This document shows positions 1-10,000 of a DNA stretch of 47,746 bases, piece by piece (the stretch's first letter is position 1; every line of letters begins with the position of its first letter). Origin of the DNA: DASZYF01 sp035545535 (lineage in GTDB: Bacteria; Actinomycetota; Actinomycetes; Mycobacteriales; CAJCIY01). The translations under genes were made by a program, and so were the position numbers. A model generated the notes under the pieces. The model had not been told where the DNA came from and ran no database searches. It saw nothing but the letters and a program-made list of their open reading frames with translations. The stretch lies in assembly GCA_035545535.1 (NCBI GenBank), contig DASZYF010000198.1, positions 1-47,746 of the forward strand, in the 5' to 3' direction.

Positions 1-1470
1 CTCGTCGAAGTACCAGCCGTCCGGCGCGAAGCCGAGCGTGCCCGCGCAGATGGAGTGCCGGTCCTGGCACTCCTGCTGGATGAGGTTCGGGTCGAGCGCC
101 ACGTACTGGTTGTGGTTGACGCCGAGCGAGTGGAGGATCCAGGTGAGCGGGACCTTCTGTCCCGCAGGCAGTCCGGTGGGCACGTAGACCGAGTAGGGCT
201 GCACCCGCGAGAGGTAGTTCGGGCGCAGGTCGCCGGTGCCGGTGCCCGCGTCGTGGACGACGCCCTGGCCCAGGTCGAGACGGGTGACGTACCAGCGCTC
301 GCTCGGCCCGGTCGGCTGCGGCTCGGGCGTCGCCGTTTTGGCCGTGAGCTGCGCCCAGTCGAGCGCGAGCGAGAACTTGCTGACGTCACCGCCGTTGAGC
401 GTGTCGGCCTGGTCGTCCTCGTTCCAGAAGTTGCCGGTGACGAAGTGCGAGAGCCCGTCGAGGCCCAGCGGTGTGCCCTTGAGCGCGGCGCCGAACGCTG
501 CCTCGAGCGCGGCGGTGCGGCTGTCGGTCCAGATGGGCGCTTCCTGCGCCACCGAGCGGAAGGTGACGTTGTAGACCTTGGGCAGCCCGAGCGCCTGGTC
601 CAGCGGCAACCCGTCCTGCTCGATGACCGGTGTGCCGAACGTGTCACCGCCCTGCGCGAGGCCGGCGGCGAGCCGCACCTTCCACGTGCCGCTCACCGGC
701 ATCAGGGTGCGGGGCACCTTCACGATGAAGGACCGCGAGGTCATGTCGACGGTGAGCGATCCGCCGTGCGCGGTGACGTCGGTCCGGGTGCCGGTCGTCG
801 GGTCGATCAGCCACGCGCCGGTGCCGGAGACGACGAGGGCCTCGTCAATGCCGGGCGAGCGCACACCGGCGCCGGCGGGCCACGTGCTCGCGCCCGTGGC
901 GGCGTTGCCGTCGGTGTCGAACGTCCACTCGGCGATCGGCACCGTCTTGTCGACGAGGGTGCCCCAGTCGACCCGCCAGTACGACGCGGTCGCGTCGAGC
1001 CCGACTGCGCTGCGGAAGATGTCGGCGCCGTTGTTGTGGGCGTTGCCGGCCGGGTAGCCGTAGATGCCCTGCGCCGGTGCGAGGTCGGCGACGAGCGCAT
1101 CTCTCGACAGCGGGAAGCCGCTGGGTGCGGACGCTCCGTGGTCGTCGTAGACGAAGTCGGACCAGAACGATGCGCCGCCGCCGAGGCGTCCGGTGCCGGA
1201 CGTGCGCGGGAAGTCGTTCGGGAACGGCCACGCGGCCCGGGTCGGCTCGGGCAGCGCGGGTTCGGGCAGCTTCGCGGCGTCGGGCGCCCCGGACGGGATG
1301 CCCGGCGGTGTCGGGACGACGGCCGTCGCGGTGTGGGGCGCCGCGGTGCGAGGTGCCGCGATGCGGGGCGCCGTGGTGCGGGGTGCCGCGTGCGCGGGCG
1401 CCGCGAGGAGCAGCAGCGGGACGGCGGCCAGGACTGGGGCGAGGGCAGCGCGAAGCAGACGTCCCGGCAC
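1..1470 (-). CDS. Secreted alpha/beta-hydrolase (prolyl-oligopeptidase-like), C-terminus cut off by window edge
   Basis: The gene reads from a GTG at 1470 and runs off the left edge, giving 490 codons without a stop. Residues 1 to about 28 form a signal peptide (a few Arg, a Leu/Ala-rich core, then AHA-A), so the product is exported. A short AAPRT-type repeat follows (about residues 27-46). Residues about 70-430 look like the beta-rich glucodextranase-C-type module found before secreted hydrolases. The segment SVYVPTGLP followed by LTWILHSLGVNHNQY (446-460) is the start of an esterase/prolyl-oligopeptidase fold, the HS lying at the usual oxyanion position. The catalytic Ser, Asp and His would be beyond the edge. 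It is downstream of the MBL gene on the same strand, 47 bp away, possibly co-transcribed. The substrate is unknown. Confidence 0.75.
   Translation of the reverse strand, partial: MPGRLLRAALAPVLAAVPLLLLAAPAHAAPRTTAPRIAAPRTAAPHTATAVVPTPPGIPSGAPDAAKLPEPALPEPTRAAWPFPNDFPRTSGTGRLGGGASFWSDFVYDDHGASAPSGFPLSRDALVADLAPAQGIYGYPAGNAHNNGADIFRSAVGLDATASYWRVDWGTLVDKTVPIAEWTFDTDGNAATGASTWPAGAGVRSPGIDEALVVSGTGAWLIDPTTGTRTDVTAHGGSLTVDMTSRSFIVKVPRTLMPVSGTWKVRLAAGLAQGGDTFGTPVIEQDGLPLDQALGLPKVYNVTFRSVAQEAPIWTDSRTAALEAAFGAALKGTPLGLDGLSHFVTGNFWNEDDQADTLNGGDVSKFSLALDWAQLTAKTATPEPQPTGPSERWYVTRLDLGQGVVHDAGTGTGDLRPNYLSRVQPYSVYVPTGLPAGQKVPLTWILHSLGVNHNQYVALDPNLIQQECQDRHSICAGTLGFAPDGWYFDE
1331..1390 (-). repeat. Four tandem 15-bp units inside the secreted hydrolase gene
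   Basis: Four consecutive 15-bp units (1331-1345, 1346-1360, 1361-1375, 1376-1390) differ at only a few bases. They keep the reading frame and encode an A-A-P-R-T-like five-residue repeat just after the signal peptide, probably a flexible linker. Confidence 0.8.
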
Positions 1471-1517
1471 GGAGCGCGACGCTACGCCGGATCGTCAGCC
1501 GTTCAGGTCGTGCGGGC

Positions 1518-2348
1518 TCACGCGTCGGCGAGGTCGACGGTCAGGCCCTCGGCGGCCGCGAAGAACGGCACGGTCGTGGACAGCTCCGCGACGATCGCGT
1601 CGACCTGCTCGTCGGTGCGGCCCGGGTCGTGGTGGAACAGCGCGAGCCGGCGCGCGCCGGCCTGCTCCGCGAGGCGAGCGGCGTACTCGACGGCGGCGTG
1701 GCCGAGGTAGGCGCGGTCGGGGACCTCCGCGCCGGTGAGGTGCGCGTCGTGGATGAGCAGGTCGACGCCGTCGGCGAGGCGCAACGCGTTCTCGTGCCGG
1801 TCGCCGAGCCCGTCGGGGCCGGGGCCGAGCAGCGTCGGGCAGTGGTCGGTCACGTACGCCAGCGAGTGACCGCCGTGCTCGACCCGGTAGCCGAGCGTCC
1901 GTCCACCGCCGTGCGGCAGGTCGAGCGCGAGCACCGACCACGCGCCGAACGTGTGCGGGCCTTCCTCGAGCACGTCGAAGGACCAGTCGCCGCGCAGCCG
2001 CTCGAGCGTCAGCGGGAACAGCGGCGGGCCGAACGCACGCCCGAGCACCTCGTACGGGTCGCCCTGGTCGGGCAGGTGGACGCGCATCCGCCCGCCGTCC
2101 GCGGAGCGGAAGAACGGCAACCCCTGGATGTGGTCGGGGTGGAGGTGGGTCAGCAGGATCGTGCCGTCGAAGGGCTGCCCGTCGAGCAGGTCGGCGGCGG
2201 CCCGCAGGCCGGTGCCCGCGTCCAGGAGGAGGTCGGGCGGCTCGCCCGGTCGGGACAGCGCGACGCACGAGGTGTTGCCGCCGTAGCGGATCTGGTCCGC
2301 GAACGGGGTCGCGACCGATCCCCGAACCCCGCAGAACGTGACGCGCAC
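1518..2348 (-). CDS. MBL-fold metallohydrolase, cyclic-phosphate phosphodiesterase-like
   Basis: This is a 276-residue metallo-beta-lactamase-fold hydrolase. It begins with a FCGVRGSVATP segment, typical of the PhnP/RNase Z-like subgroup that cleaves cyclic phosphodiesters. The zinc motif HLHPDH lies near residue 67, with further metal ligands expected at VTDHCP and the late HDAH and FHHD segments. It has no signal peptide, so it should be cytosolic. The GTG start at 2348 gives the usual conserved N-terminus. It diverges from the hydrolase-cyclase gene across 223 bp and precedes the secreted hydrolase. A cyclic nucleotide or cyclic phosphate substrate is a family-level inference, although the neighbouring cyclase makes it attractive. 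Confidence 0.85.
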   Translation of the reverse strand: MRVTFCGVRGSVATPFADQIRYGGNTSCVALSRPGEPPDLLLDAGTGLRAAADLLDGQPFDGTILLTHLHPDHIQGLPFFRSADGGRMRVHLPDQGDPYEVLGRAFGPPLFPLTLERLRGDWSFDVLEEGPHTFGAWSVLALDLPHGGGRTLGYRVEHGGHSLAYVTDHCPTLLGPGPDGLGDRHENALRLADGVDLLIHDAHLTGAEVPDRAYLGHAAVEYAARLAEQAGARRLALFHHDPGRTDEQVDAIVAELSTTVPFFAAAEGLTVDLADA

Positions 2349-2571
2349 CGCGATCGTCCCTCGCTCCGATGGAAGGTCGCGGCTCGACGTCCGGGTTCAG
2401 GTCGGCCCACCGCTGTGGAGCAGACGCTACCCAGCGCCGGCGGCGGCACACCACAACGGCCGCACCCGCGCGGCGCGCCCGCGCCCCGCGCCGAACCCCG
2501 CCGAAGTGGACAGGGCGCTCGGCGCACCGGCACTCTGGACCCCCGCGGGCCGGGCGATCGGAGGTGCAGCC

Positions 2572-3933
2572 GTGCCCACCCATCCGACGACGCGCTACTG
2601 CGAGGCGTGGGGCGGACAGATCGCGTATCAGGTCTTCGGCCAGGGTCCGCACGAGATCGTGTTCGTCGGCGACGGCGGCAGCCACCTCGAGATGCTCTGG
2701 GACGAGCCGCTGCTGGCCGAGCCGTTGCGCCGCCTGTCGACGTTCGCCCGCGTCGCGATGTTCGACAAGAACGGCACCGGCGTCAGCGAACGCGTGCCGC
2801 GTTCGGAGTGGGGCTTCGTCGAGCACTGGATGGACGACATGGACGCGGTCATCACCGCGGCCGGGTTCGAGCAGCCGCACGTCGTCGGCCACGCCGAGGG
2901 CGGGCCCATCGCGCTGATGTACGCAGCGTCGGCCCCGCACCGCGTGGGCGGGCTGGTGCTCGTCGACACCTTCGCCTCGTTCCTGCAGCGCGATGGCTAC
3001 CCGTTCGGGGTCCGCGCGGAGCAGGTGGACAAGTTCATGGACGTGTTCGAGCTCGGGTGGGGCACCGGCCTCGCGCTCGACCTCATTGCTCCCTCGCACG
3101 CGAACAGCCCCGCGCTGCGCGAGTGGTTCGCGCGCTACGAGCGGTCCGCGGTCTCGCCGCGCGTCGGCCGGGAGCTCTACTCCGTGGTGTTCGACCTCGA
3201 CCTGCGCGCCGTCGCGCCGACCGTCGAGGTGCCGACCACCGTGATCCACCGCGCCGGCAACCGGCACGTGCGGGTGGAGCACGGGCGCTGGCTCGCCAAC
3301 GCGATCCCCGACGCGCGCTACGTCGAGCTCGCCGGTGACGACCACGCCTGGTGGTCCGGCGAGACCGAGGCGCTCATCGCCGAGATCCAGGCGGCCGTCA
3401 CGGGCGAGCGGCCGCAGGTCGCGCCGACGCGGGTGCTGTCGACCGTGCTGTTCACCGACCTCGTCGGCTCCACCGAGCGCGCAGTCGCGGTCGGCGATCA
3501 GCGGTGGGTCGCGATGCTCGACGCGCACGACGACACGGTGCGCACCGAGGTGAGCCGGCACCGCGGCCAGGTGGTCGACGCGCAGGGCGACGGCTGGCTT
3601 GCCACGTTCGACGGTCCGGCGCGGGGTGTGCGCTGCGCGCTCGCCATCCGCGACCGGCTCGCAAGCAGCGGCATCGACGTGCGCTCCGGTCTGCACACCG
3701 GCGAGATCGACCTGCGCAGCCGCGGCATCGGTGGGCTCGCCGTGCACATCGGCGCGCGTGTGAGCAGCCTCGCCGAGCCGGGCGAGGTGCTCGTCTCGCG
3801 CACGGTCAAGGACCTCGTCGCCGGCAGCGGGCTGGTGTTCGCCGAGCGCGGCCGGCACGTGCTCAAGGGCGTGCCGGACGAGTGGCAGCTGTTCGCCGCC
3901 GACGACCACCAGCCGGCCGTCGCCGCGTCCTGA
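2572..3933 (+). CDS. Alpha/beta-hydrolase fused to class III adenylate cyclase (Rv1900c/LipJ-like), hydrolase nucleophile lost
   Basis: The product has 453 residues. I chose the GTG at 2572 because GGAGGT stands 6 nt upstream; the longer open frame has no good start. Residues 1-275 are an alpha/beta hydrolase and about 285-450 a class III nucleotide cyclase, the layout of M. tuberculosis Rv1900c (LipJ). In the cyclase, metal-binding aspartates are visible at D296 (LFTDLVGST) and D340 (QGDGW). The later helix reads VHIGARV, with the usual Asn replaced by His but Arg kept. In the hydrolase the nucleophile elbow reads GHAEGG, so Ala108 sits where Ser is expected. I infer a soluble cyclase whose hydrolase domain senses or binds a ligand rather than cleaving it. 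It converges with the C25 peptidase gene across a terminator region. Confidence 0.88.
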   Translation: MPTHPTTRYCEAWGGQIAYQVFGQGPHEIVFVGDGGSHLEMLWDEPLLAEPLRRLSTFARVAMFDKNGTGVSERVPRSEWGFVEHWMDDMDAVITAAGFEQPHVVGHAEGGPIALMYAASAPHRVGGLVLVDTFASFLQRDGYPFGVRAEQVDKFMDVFELGWGTGLALDLIAPSHANSPALREWFARYERSAVSPRVGRELYSVVFDLDLRAVAPTVEVPTTVIHRAGNRHVRVEHGRWLANAIPDARYVELAGDDHAWWSGETEALIAEIQAAVTGERPQVAPTRVLSTVLFTDLVGSTERAVAVGDQRWVAMLDAHDDTVRTEVSRHRGQVVDAQGDGWLATFDGPARGVRCALAIRDRLASSGIDVRSGLHTGEIDLRSRGIGGLAVHIGARVSSLAEPGEVLVSRTVKDLVAGSGLVFAERGRHVLKGVPDEWQLFAADDHQPAVAAS

Positions 3934-3955
3934 TCGTCCGCCACGGCGCGGGGGT

Positions 3956-3999
3956 CCTCACCTCCCGCCGTCCCTCAGCCTGGCCGGCGGGAGGTGAGG
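3956..3999. terminator. Bidirectional terminator stem-loop
   Basis: A perfect 15-bp inverted repeat (arms 3956-3970 and 3985-3999) with a 14-nt loop lies between two convergent genes, as expected of a bidirectional terminator. There is no U-tract, which is common in high-GC actinomycetes. Confidence 0.85.
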
Positions 4000-4025
4000 C
4001 CGGCTCTCCTGGGGGGTAGAGCCGG
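4000..4025. terminator. Second stem-loop in the convergent intergenic region
   Basis: A perfect 8-bp inverted repeat (4000-4007 and 4018-4025) around a G-rich 10-nt loop directly abuts the first stem-loop. Confidence 0.65.
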
Positions 4026-4037
4026 GTTCCCTCACTC

Positions 4038-4061
4038 GGCTGCGGGCGCACTCCCGCAGCC
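4038..4061. terminator. Third stem-loop next to the peptidase stop codon
   Basis: A perfect 9-bp inverted repeat (4038-4046 and 4053-4061) with a 6-nt loop sits 6 bp from the stop codon of the minus-strand peptidase gene. It is best placed to terminate that transcript. Confidence 0.75.
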
Positions 4062-4067
4062 GGTGGA

Positions 4068-7000
4068 TCAGAAGTGGAAGTAGACGGTGTGCGTCGTCCC
4101 GTCATCGAGCGCCACGTCGAGCCGCCGGCACGTGCCGGAGTACGACGGGTCGGTGACCCAACCGAACTGGTAGGTCCCGTTGACGTTGGTGAGGACCGGC
4201 AGCAGGCCCGGCGACGACGGGGTCGCACCGGTCATCGCCGTGCCGTCGCAGTTGATCTGCGTCGTGGTGATCGAGGAGACCCGTGACGTGTCGAGCGTGG
4301 CGCCCTGCGTCGCGCCGCTGTAGTCGAGCAGCTGGAAGCTCAGCAGGACCACACCGGGCGCGCTGGCCGTGTTGAACGCGGGCGCGTTCGTCGCCCCGGA
4401 GAACCCGTTGAAGCTGTAGACCACGCGGTAGGTGACGGTGCCGGACGTCGTGTTGCCGGCCTTGTCGGTCGCGGTCAGGTTCACCGTGTGCAGGCCGACG
4501 CTCGACGTCGTCACCGTGGCCGAGCTCGGGCAGGTCTGCACGCCCGACCCGGGGTTCGGATCGGTGCACTGCACGGTCGCTGACGTCGGCTCGTTCAGCA
4601 CGAAGGTGTTGTTCGGATGACCGACGAACGTGATGACCGGTGCGGTGCTGTCGATCTTGATCTCGGGCAGTGCGTGCGGGATCCCGTCGGAGCCGGTGAC
4701 GACCGGGTCGAACGTGCCGTCGCTCGGCAGGGTGAAGGACGGGCTGGCCGACTGCGCCGGGCCGCCGTTGATCGAGACCGTGTACGGCGTGGACGGGCCG
4801 TCGACCGTGACGGTGACGGGACCGGTGTAGTAGCCGTTGCTGCCCGGCGCCCCGTAGATGCCGGTGGAGAACGCGGTCGAGGAGTGGAAGTACGTCCCCT
4901 TCGACGTGCTGGTCGCGATGTTGCCGGCCGCGTCGACGGCCTGCACGAACCAGTCGACGTCGGAGGTCGCCGCGACCTGCGCGAACCAGTCGTTGCTCGA
5001 CCCGAAGTGCGTGAGGTCGACCGACGACCAGGTCGAGCTGGTCGGGTTGCGGTAGAGCACGAGGATCCGCTTGACCGTGCCGTTGGCCGGGCCACCGGTG
5101 GCGGTGCGGTCCTGCGCGCTCACCTTGAACGTGACGTTGCTGGCCGAGCGGCTCGCCGAGATGGAGAGCAGGTCCGGCGGGATGACGTCGTTGGAGCTCG
5201 ACGCGAGCGTGCGCACCGTCATCGACGTGAACAGTCGCTGCGTGCCGACGGACTTGCCGGCGTCGGCGACGAACTGGCCGGGGACGACGACGAGGCGCTG
5301 CTCGTTGCCGTACGGCATCTCGGTGCTGGTGATCGCCGCGAACGTGGTCGGGAAGATCTGGTTCACCGACTGCGCCTCGGCGGACAGCGAGCCCTGGTCC
5401 TCGGTCGGCATGACGTTGACCGGGTCGATGCCGCTGCCGTCGCTGTTGCGGAAGTCGTTGCTCGTCAGCGCGGTGATGAGCCCGCCGTGCACGGTCGTGC
5501 CGGGACGGGTGACGACGACCTCGGTCTTCGGCTGCAGCGCCCGGTAGTGCGTGGCCTGCACCTCGTCACCGATGGACCACCACGTGCCCCGCGTCGCGCG
5601 ACCGCTCGTGCCGTCGGCCGCGGTCGGGTGCTTGGTGAACGTCGGCGTCAGGGTGACGTCCTGCGACGACAGGCCGGTGATGGTGTCGGTCGACGGCGAG
5701 CCGAGCACCGCCCCGGCGGCCGGCGGGGCCGGGGACGTCGGCGGGGCGGCCACGCCACCGCCGGCGGGAGCCGTCGAGCCGACCTTCCAGAACGGCAGGC
5801 CGTACAGCGCGGCCTCCTGCATGACCTTCTCGTCGTAGACGCTCGGGATGCCCATCTGGCCCTGGTAGCGCTGCTTGGCGGTGGACAGCGCCTGCCCCAC
5901 GGTCAGCGAGCCGTCGAGGTCCTGCGCGAAGTAGGACATGAGCTGCTCGGAGTAGGCGACGCTGTCGGTGTCACCGATGCCGAAGCCGGTGTTGCCGACC
6001 CACACGGCGCCCTGGCCGAGGAAGGACTGGGTCCAGTCCTTCCCGCCGGCCGACGGCGACCCGGACACGTTCATGTACGGGTCCGGGACCGAGAGGCCCG
6101 AGTGGCAGCCCAGCGAGAACAGCAGGTGCGCGGTGACCGGCCCGACGCCGTTGGTCGGGGTCGGCACCATCGACGTGGTGCCGAGGTCGTTGTTCGAGAC
6201 CAGGCCCTCGCCGCTGAGCAGCCGGTTGTGGTCGAAGTGGGCGAACACGGCGCTGATGCCCGGCGACGCGCCGTTCGGGAACAGCGCGCTCGAGAGCTGC
6301 GCGGCCGTCCAATTGCCGAGCAGCAGCTGGTGGCTGCTCGCCCGCTGCGCCAGCGACGAGTCGACCGCCTGCGCGGCGTCGGTGAGGAAGTCGTAGCCCG
6401 AGGCGAACGCGGTCGTCGGGTCGAGCGCGTGCGTCGACGAGCTCGAGTACGCGTGCAGCGCCGCGCTGATCTCGTTCGGCCCCTCGGGGAGGCGGCCCAC
6501 CGCGAGCTGCGGCGTGAAGATCGCGTGGTCGAGGAACGGCGCCGGCGAGAGGTCGCCGTACACGTCGTCGGTGAGGAAGTTCATCCCCGCCTGCGACGCG
6601 GTCAGCGGGTTGTCCGCGCCGTTGTCCGACTTGTCGCTGCTCGAGTAGTCGATCTCGTTGGCGACCGCCGTGCCGTCCGGCACGCGGGCCATCGGGATCT
6701 GGTCGTCGCCGCCGATGATGACGACGTTCTTCAGGGCCGAGTCGCCGGCGGCCGCGTTGCGGACGACCGCGTCGACGGCCTGGGCGACGGCGTTCGCGTT
6801 GTCGACCGAGCAGGGAGCGGCGTCCCACGCCGCGGTCGCGGTGGTGACGGCGCTCACGGCCGAGAGGTCGAGCACGACTCCACGGCCGTCGACGAACGCG
6901 CCCGAGCCCGCGACGTTGCCCAGCGCGTTCTGCACCGTGGTGAGCGCGGCCGGGCCGTAGGTGTCGGCGAAGCGCTTGCTGTTGAGCAGGTAGATCGTCT

Positions 7001-10000
7001 TGGTGCCCGACGGGACCGAGGCGAGCGACGTCGCGTTGCTGTTGCCCGAGAACGGGAACGTGCGCGCCGGGCAGCTGACCTGCACGGGAGTGGTCTCACG
7101 GACCCGCAGCAGGTACGGCGAGTCACTGGTGGCGCCGCCGTAGCCGCTCACCTGGATGGTGTCGTAGCCGCTGCCACCGGTGACTATGGTGTCGATCTGC
7201 TCGTTCTGCGTGCCGCGGTGCGTGCTCGCGCCGGCGACCGGGCCGACGCTCGTCGGCACGTCCTGCAGCGTCTCGGGAGCCTGCGCCGCGTTCGCACCGC
7301 CGGACTTGGTGTCCTGGCCCTCGTCCTGCACCGGGATGCCGGCCAGGCCGATGCCCGCGAGGCCCGACAGCACCGGCGGGATGCCGGTGCCGACCGGCGT
7401 CGTCGCGGCGGTGCCCGTGTTGAACAGGACGAGGTCGTCGTCGACCGGGAGGTGCGACAGCGTGATCGAGCGACGCGTGCCGGGCGCGCCCCGCGCGATC
7501 CGGTAGTAGTTCGGCTGACCGGGCTTGGTGAGGTGCCCGATGATCAGCGTGTCCTTGGTGATGACCGGCGCGGTGGCGGGGTCGGGGCTGCCGTTGTCGA
7601 CGATCGTGATGCCGGCGTCGGTGGCGCTGCCGGTGATGGGTGAAGCGAGCCCGCCGCCCTGACCGGTGAGGTTCAGCGTCGAGGTCTGCGGCGCGGCGAG
7701 CGTGAGGCCCGGCCGGGCGAGGAACGTGATGGTCTGCGCCTGGCCGTCGCTGCGCGGCGCGCGGAACGGCAGGTGCCACGTGAGCGTGGTCGTGCCGTCG
7801 GCGTTGCCGACGCTCGTGGGCACGAGGTTGTCCGTGGTGCCGGGCATCGTGCTGCCCGGTCCGCCGAACGCAGCCGAGCCGGCGACGTAGCGGAAGCCGC
7901 TCGGGATCTTCACGACCGCGGTGGTGTCGGGGATCGACGCACCGGTGCCGCTGATGACGAAGCTCGACGTGTACTTGACGAGCCCGCCCGAGCTGGCGAA
8001 GTCCTGCAGCCCGTCGAGCGGGATGCCCGCGGACTCCCACGGGTACATCGCCGGCGTCAGCAGCGTGATGAGCACGTCGCCGAGCGTCACGGTCGAGCTC
8101 GACGGCAGCGCGTTGCGCAGCGAGCCGATGGTGGCACTGCCGTAGGTGCCGATGTCGCCGAGCACGAAGCCCGACAGCAGCGCGTTGATGGTGGACAGCG
8201 TCGCGCTGGAGGAGACGACGTTGTCGTCGATGGCCTCGCCGAGCGTGGCGCAGGTGTGGTTGCCGCACTGACCGGTGACCACGCCGCTCGGCAGCGAGGA
8301 GGCCGGGATGGTGCGCAGCTTCGAGCTGGACGGCAGCGTCGTGAGCGGGATGCCCGCGAGGCCGGCCGTCGTGAGGTTGATGCCGGCGAGGCCGATCCCG
8401 GCCAGCCCGATCCCGGCGAGACCGATGCCCGCGAGGCCCGAGAGCAGGTCGTTGAGTCCGATGCCGGCGAGACCGGTGCCGGCGAGGTTGATGCCCGCGA
8501 GACCGATGCCTGCGAGGCCGCTCGCCACGGTCGAGACGCCCGCGTACTCGACGTCGAGCAACGTGCTGCTGCTCGTGATGCCGAGGCTCGAGCAGGTCTG
8601 GCCGTTGTTCAGCGTCGCCGCGATGTAGGCGCACCAGTCGTTGTAGGCGGTGCTCGTGCTGCCCTTGATCGGCAGGGAGCCGATGCCGATGCCCGCAAGA
8701 CCGAGCGCGGCGATCGACACCGACCGCATCGACGTGTGCGAGAAGTCGATGTCACCGAGGTGGATGCCCGCGAGCCCGGTGGGTGCCGGGCTCAGCGACA
8801 GCACCTGGCCGAGGCTCACGTCCGTGAGCGGCACGCCCTGGTACTTCGTGCCCTGCAGGAGCGTGTCCCACGAGAGGCCGCCGTGCGTGAACGGCAGGTC
8901 GGCCAGCGAGATGCCCGCGAGGCCGATGCCGGCGAGGCCGATGCCGGCCAGGCCGCTCGGGTAGAGCACGTTCAGTGGGATGCCCGCGAGGCCGATGCCG
9001 GCCAGACCGATGCCGGCGAGGCCGATGCCCGCCAGGCCCGCACCCTCGACCTGCTGCAGCGTCGCCGCGGGCAGCAGCGCCGGGTTGAGGCCGCTGAGCC
9101 CGATCTGCGTGGCACCCGGCGACACCGAGGTCGCGCCGCTCGTGGCGTCACCCGAGGTGAGCTTCACGTTCGTGAAGGACGCGTTGGTCACGCCGACGTT
9201 GGCGCGCAGCAGGATGTGGTTGGTGTTGCCGCTGGAGTAGGTGAACGCGACGGCCGCACCCGTGGCGTCGATCGCCGGCTGCGCCGAGCCGCCGCTGAGC
9301 TGCGCGTCGTTGGAGTCGAGGCTGACGCGCGTCGTCGTCCCGGCGGTGAGGTCGCGCACGAAGACGTCGGACGCGTTGTTCGTGTCGCCGGAGCCGATCG
9401 CACCCGGCGCCGCGAAGTACACCTTCGTGCCGTCGGCCGAGATGGTGGAGACGGTGGGGTCGGTCGCGACGGCGACGGCGGTGCCGGTCGCGATGCTCCA
9501 CGTGCCGGACGTGCGGTTGCGCAGGTACAGCGTGTTCACGCCGCCGGTGTTGGTGCTGGTCAGGTTCGACGTGCTCTCCACGAGGTACTTGGTGCCGTCG
9601 TCGCTGACGCCGCGGAAGCCCGCGAGGTGCACGTCGATGGCCGCCGTGGAGGACGCCTCGGTCGTGTTGTTCACGAGGTCGCGCACGTACACGATCGAGT
9701 GGCCCGAGTTGCTGTTGCCGAGGTTGGTCGCCTTCTGCTCGAAGACGACGACGGTCCCGGTGCGGTTGATCGCGACCGGCAGGTGGTAGGTCGTGTTGTT
9801 GCCGGCCGTGCCCGACGCGCCGGTCGCCCTGCTCACGAGCGTGGTCGCGCCGCTGGGAAGCGGGCGCGTCCAGATCTGCACGCGCTGCGTCGAGCCGCTG
9901 CCGGTCTGCGCCTCCCACACGAGCCGGGAGCCGTCGCCGCTGACCGAGCCATCGATCTGCTTGAACGTCCACTGGTCGGCGCTGGCGGTCGACACGGGCA

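Noticed and set aside
55..1710. Long plus-strand open frame opposite the secreted hydrolase
   Set aside because: It is Arg/Val/Gly-rich with no recognisable domain and mirrors the codon register of the minus-strand gene, which has a signal peptide and a coherent fold.
2349..2360. Leaderless-type hexamer before the MBL gene
   Set aside because: GACGAT is only 4 nt from the GTG, outside the 6-7 nt spacing of the other genes.
8349..9038. CRISPR-like appearance of the repeated 15-bp units
   Set aside because: Units are contiguous, in frame and coding, with no unique spacers or cas genes.
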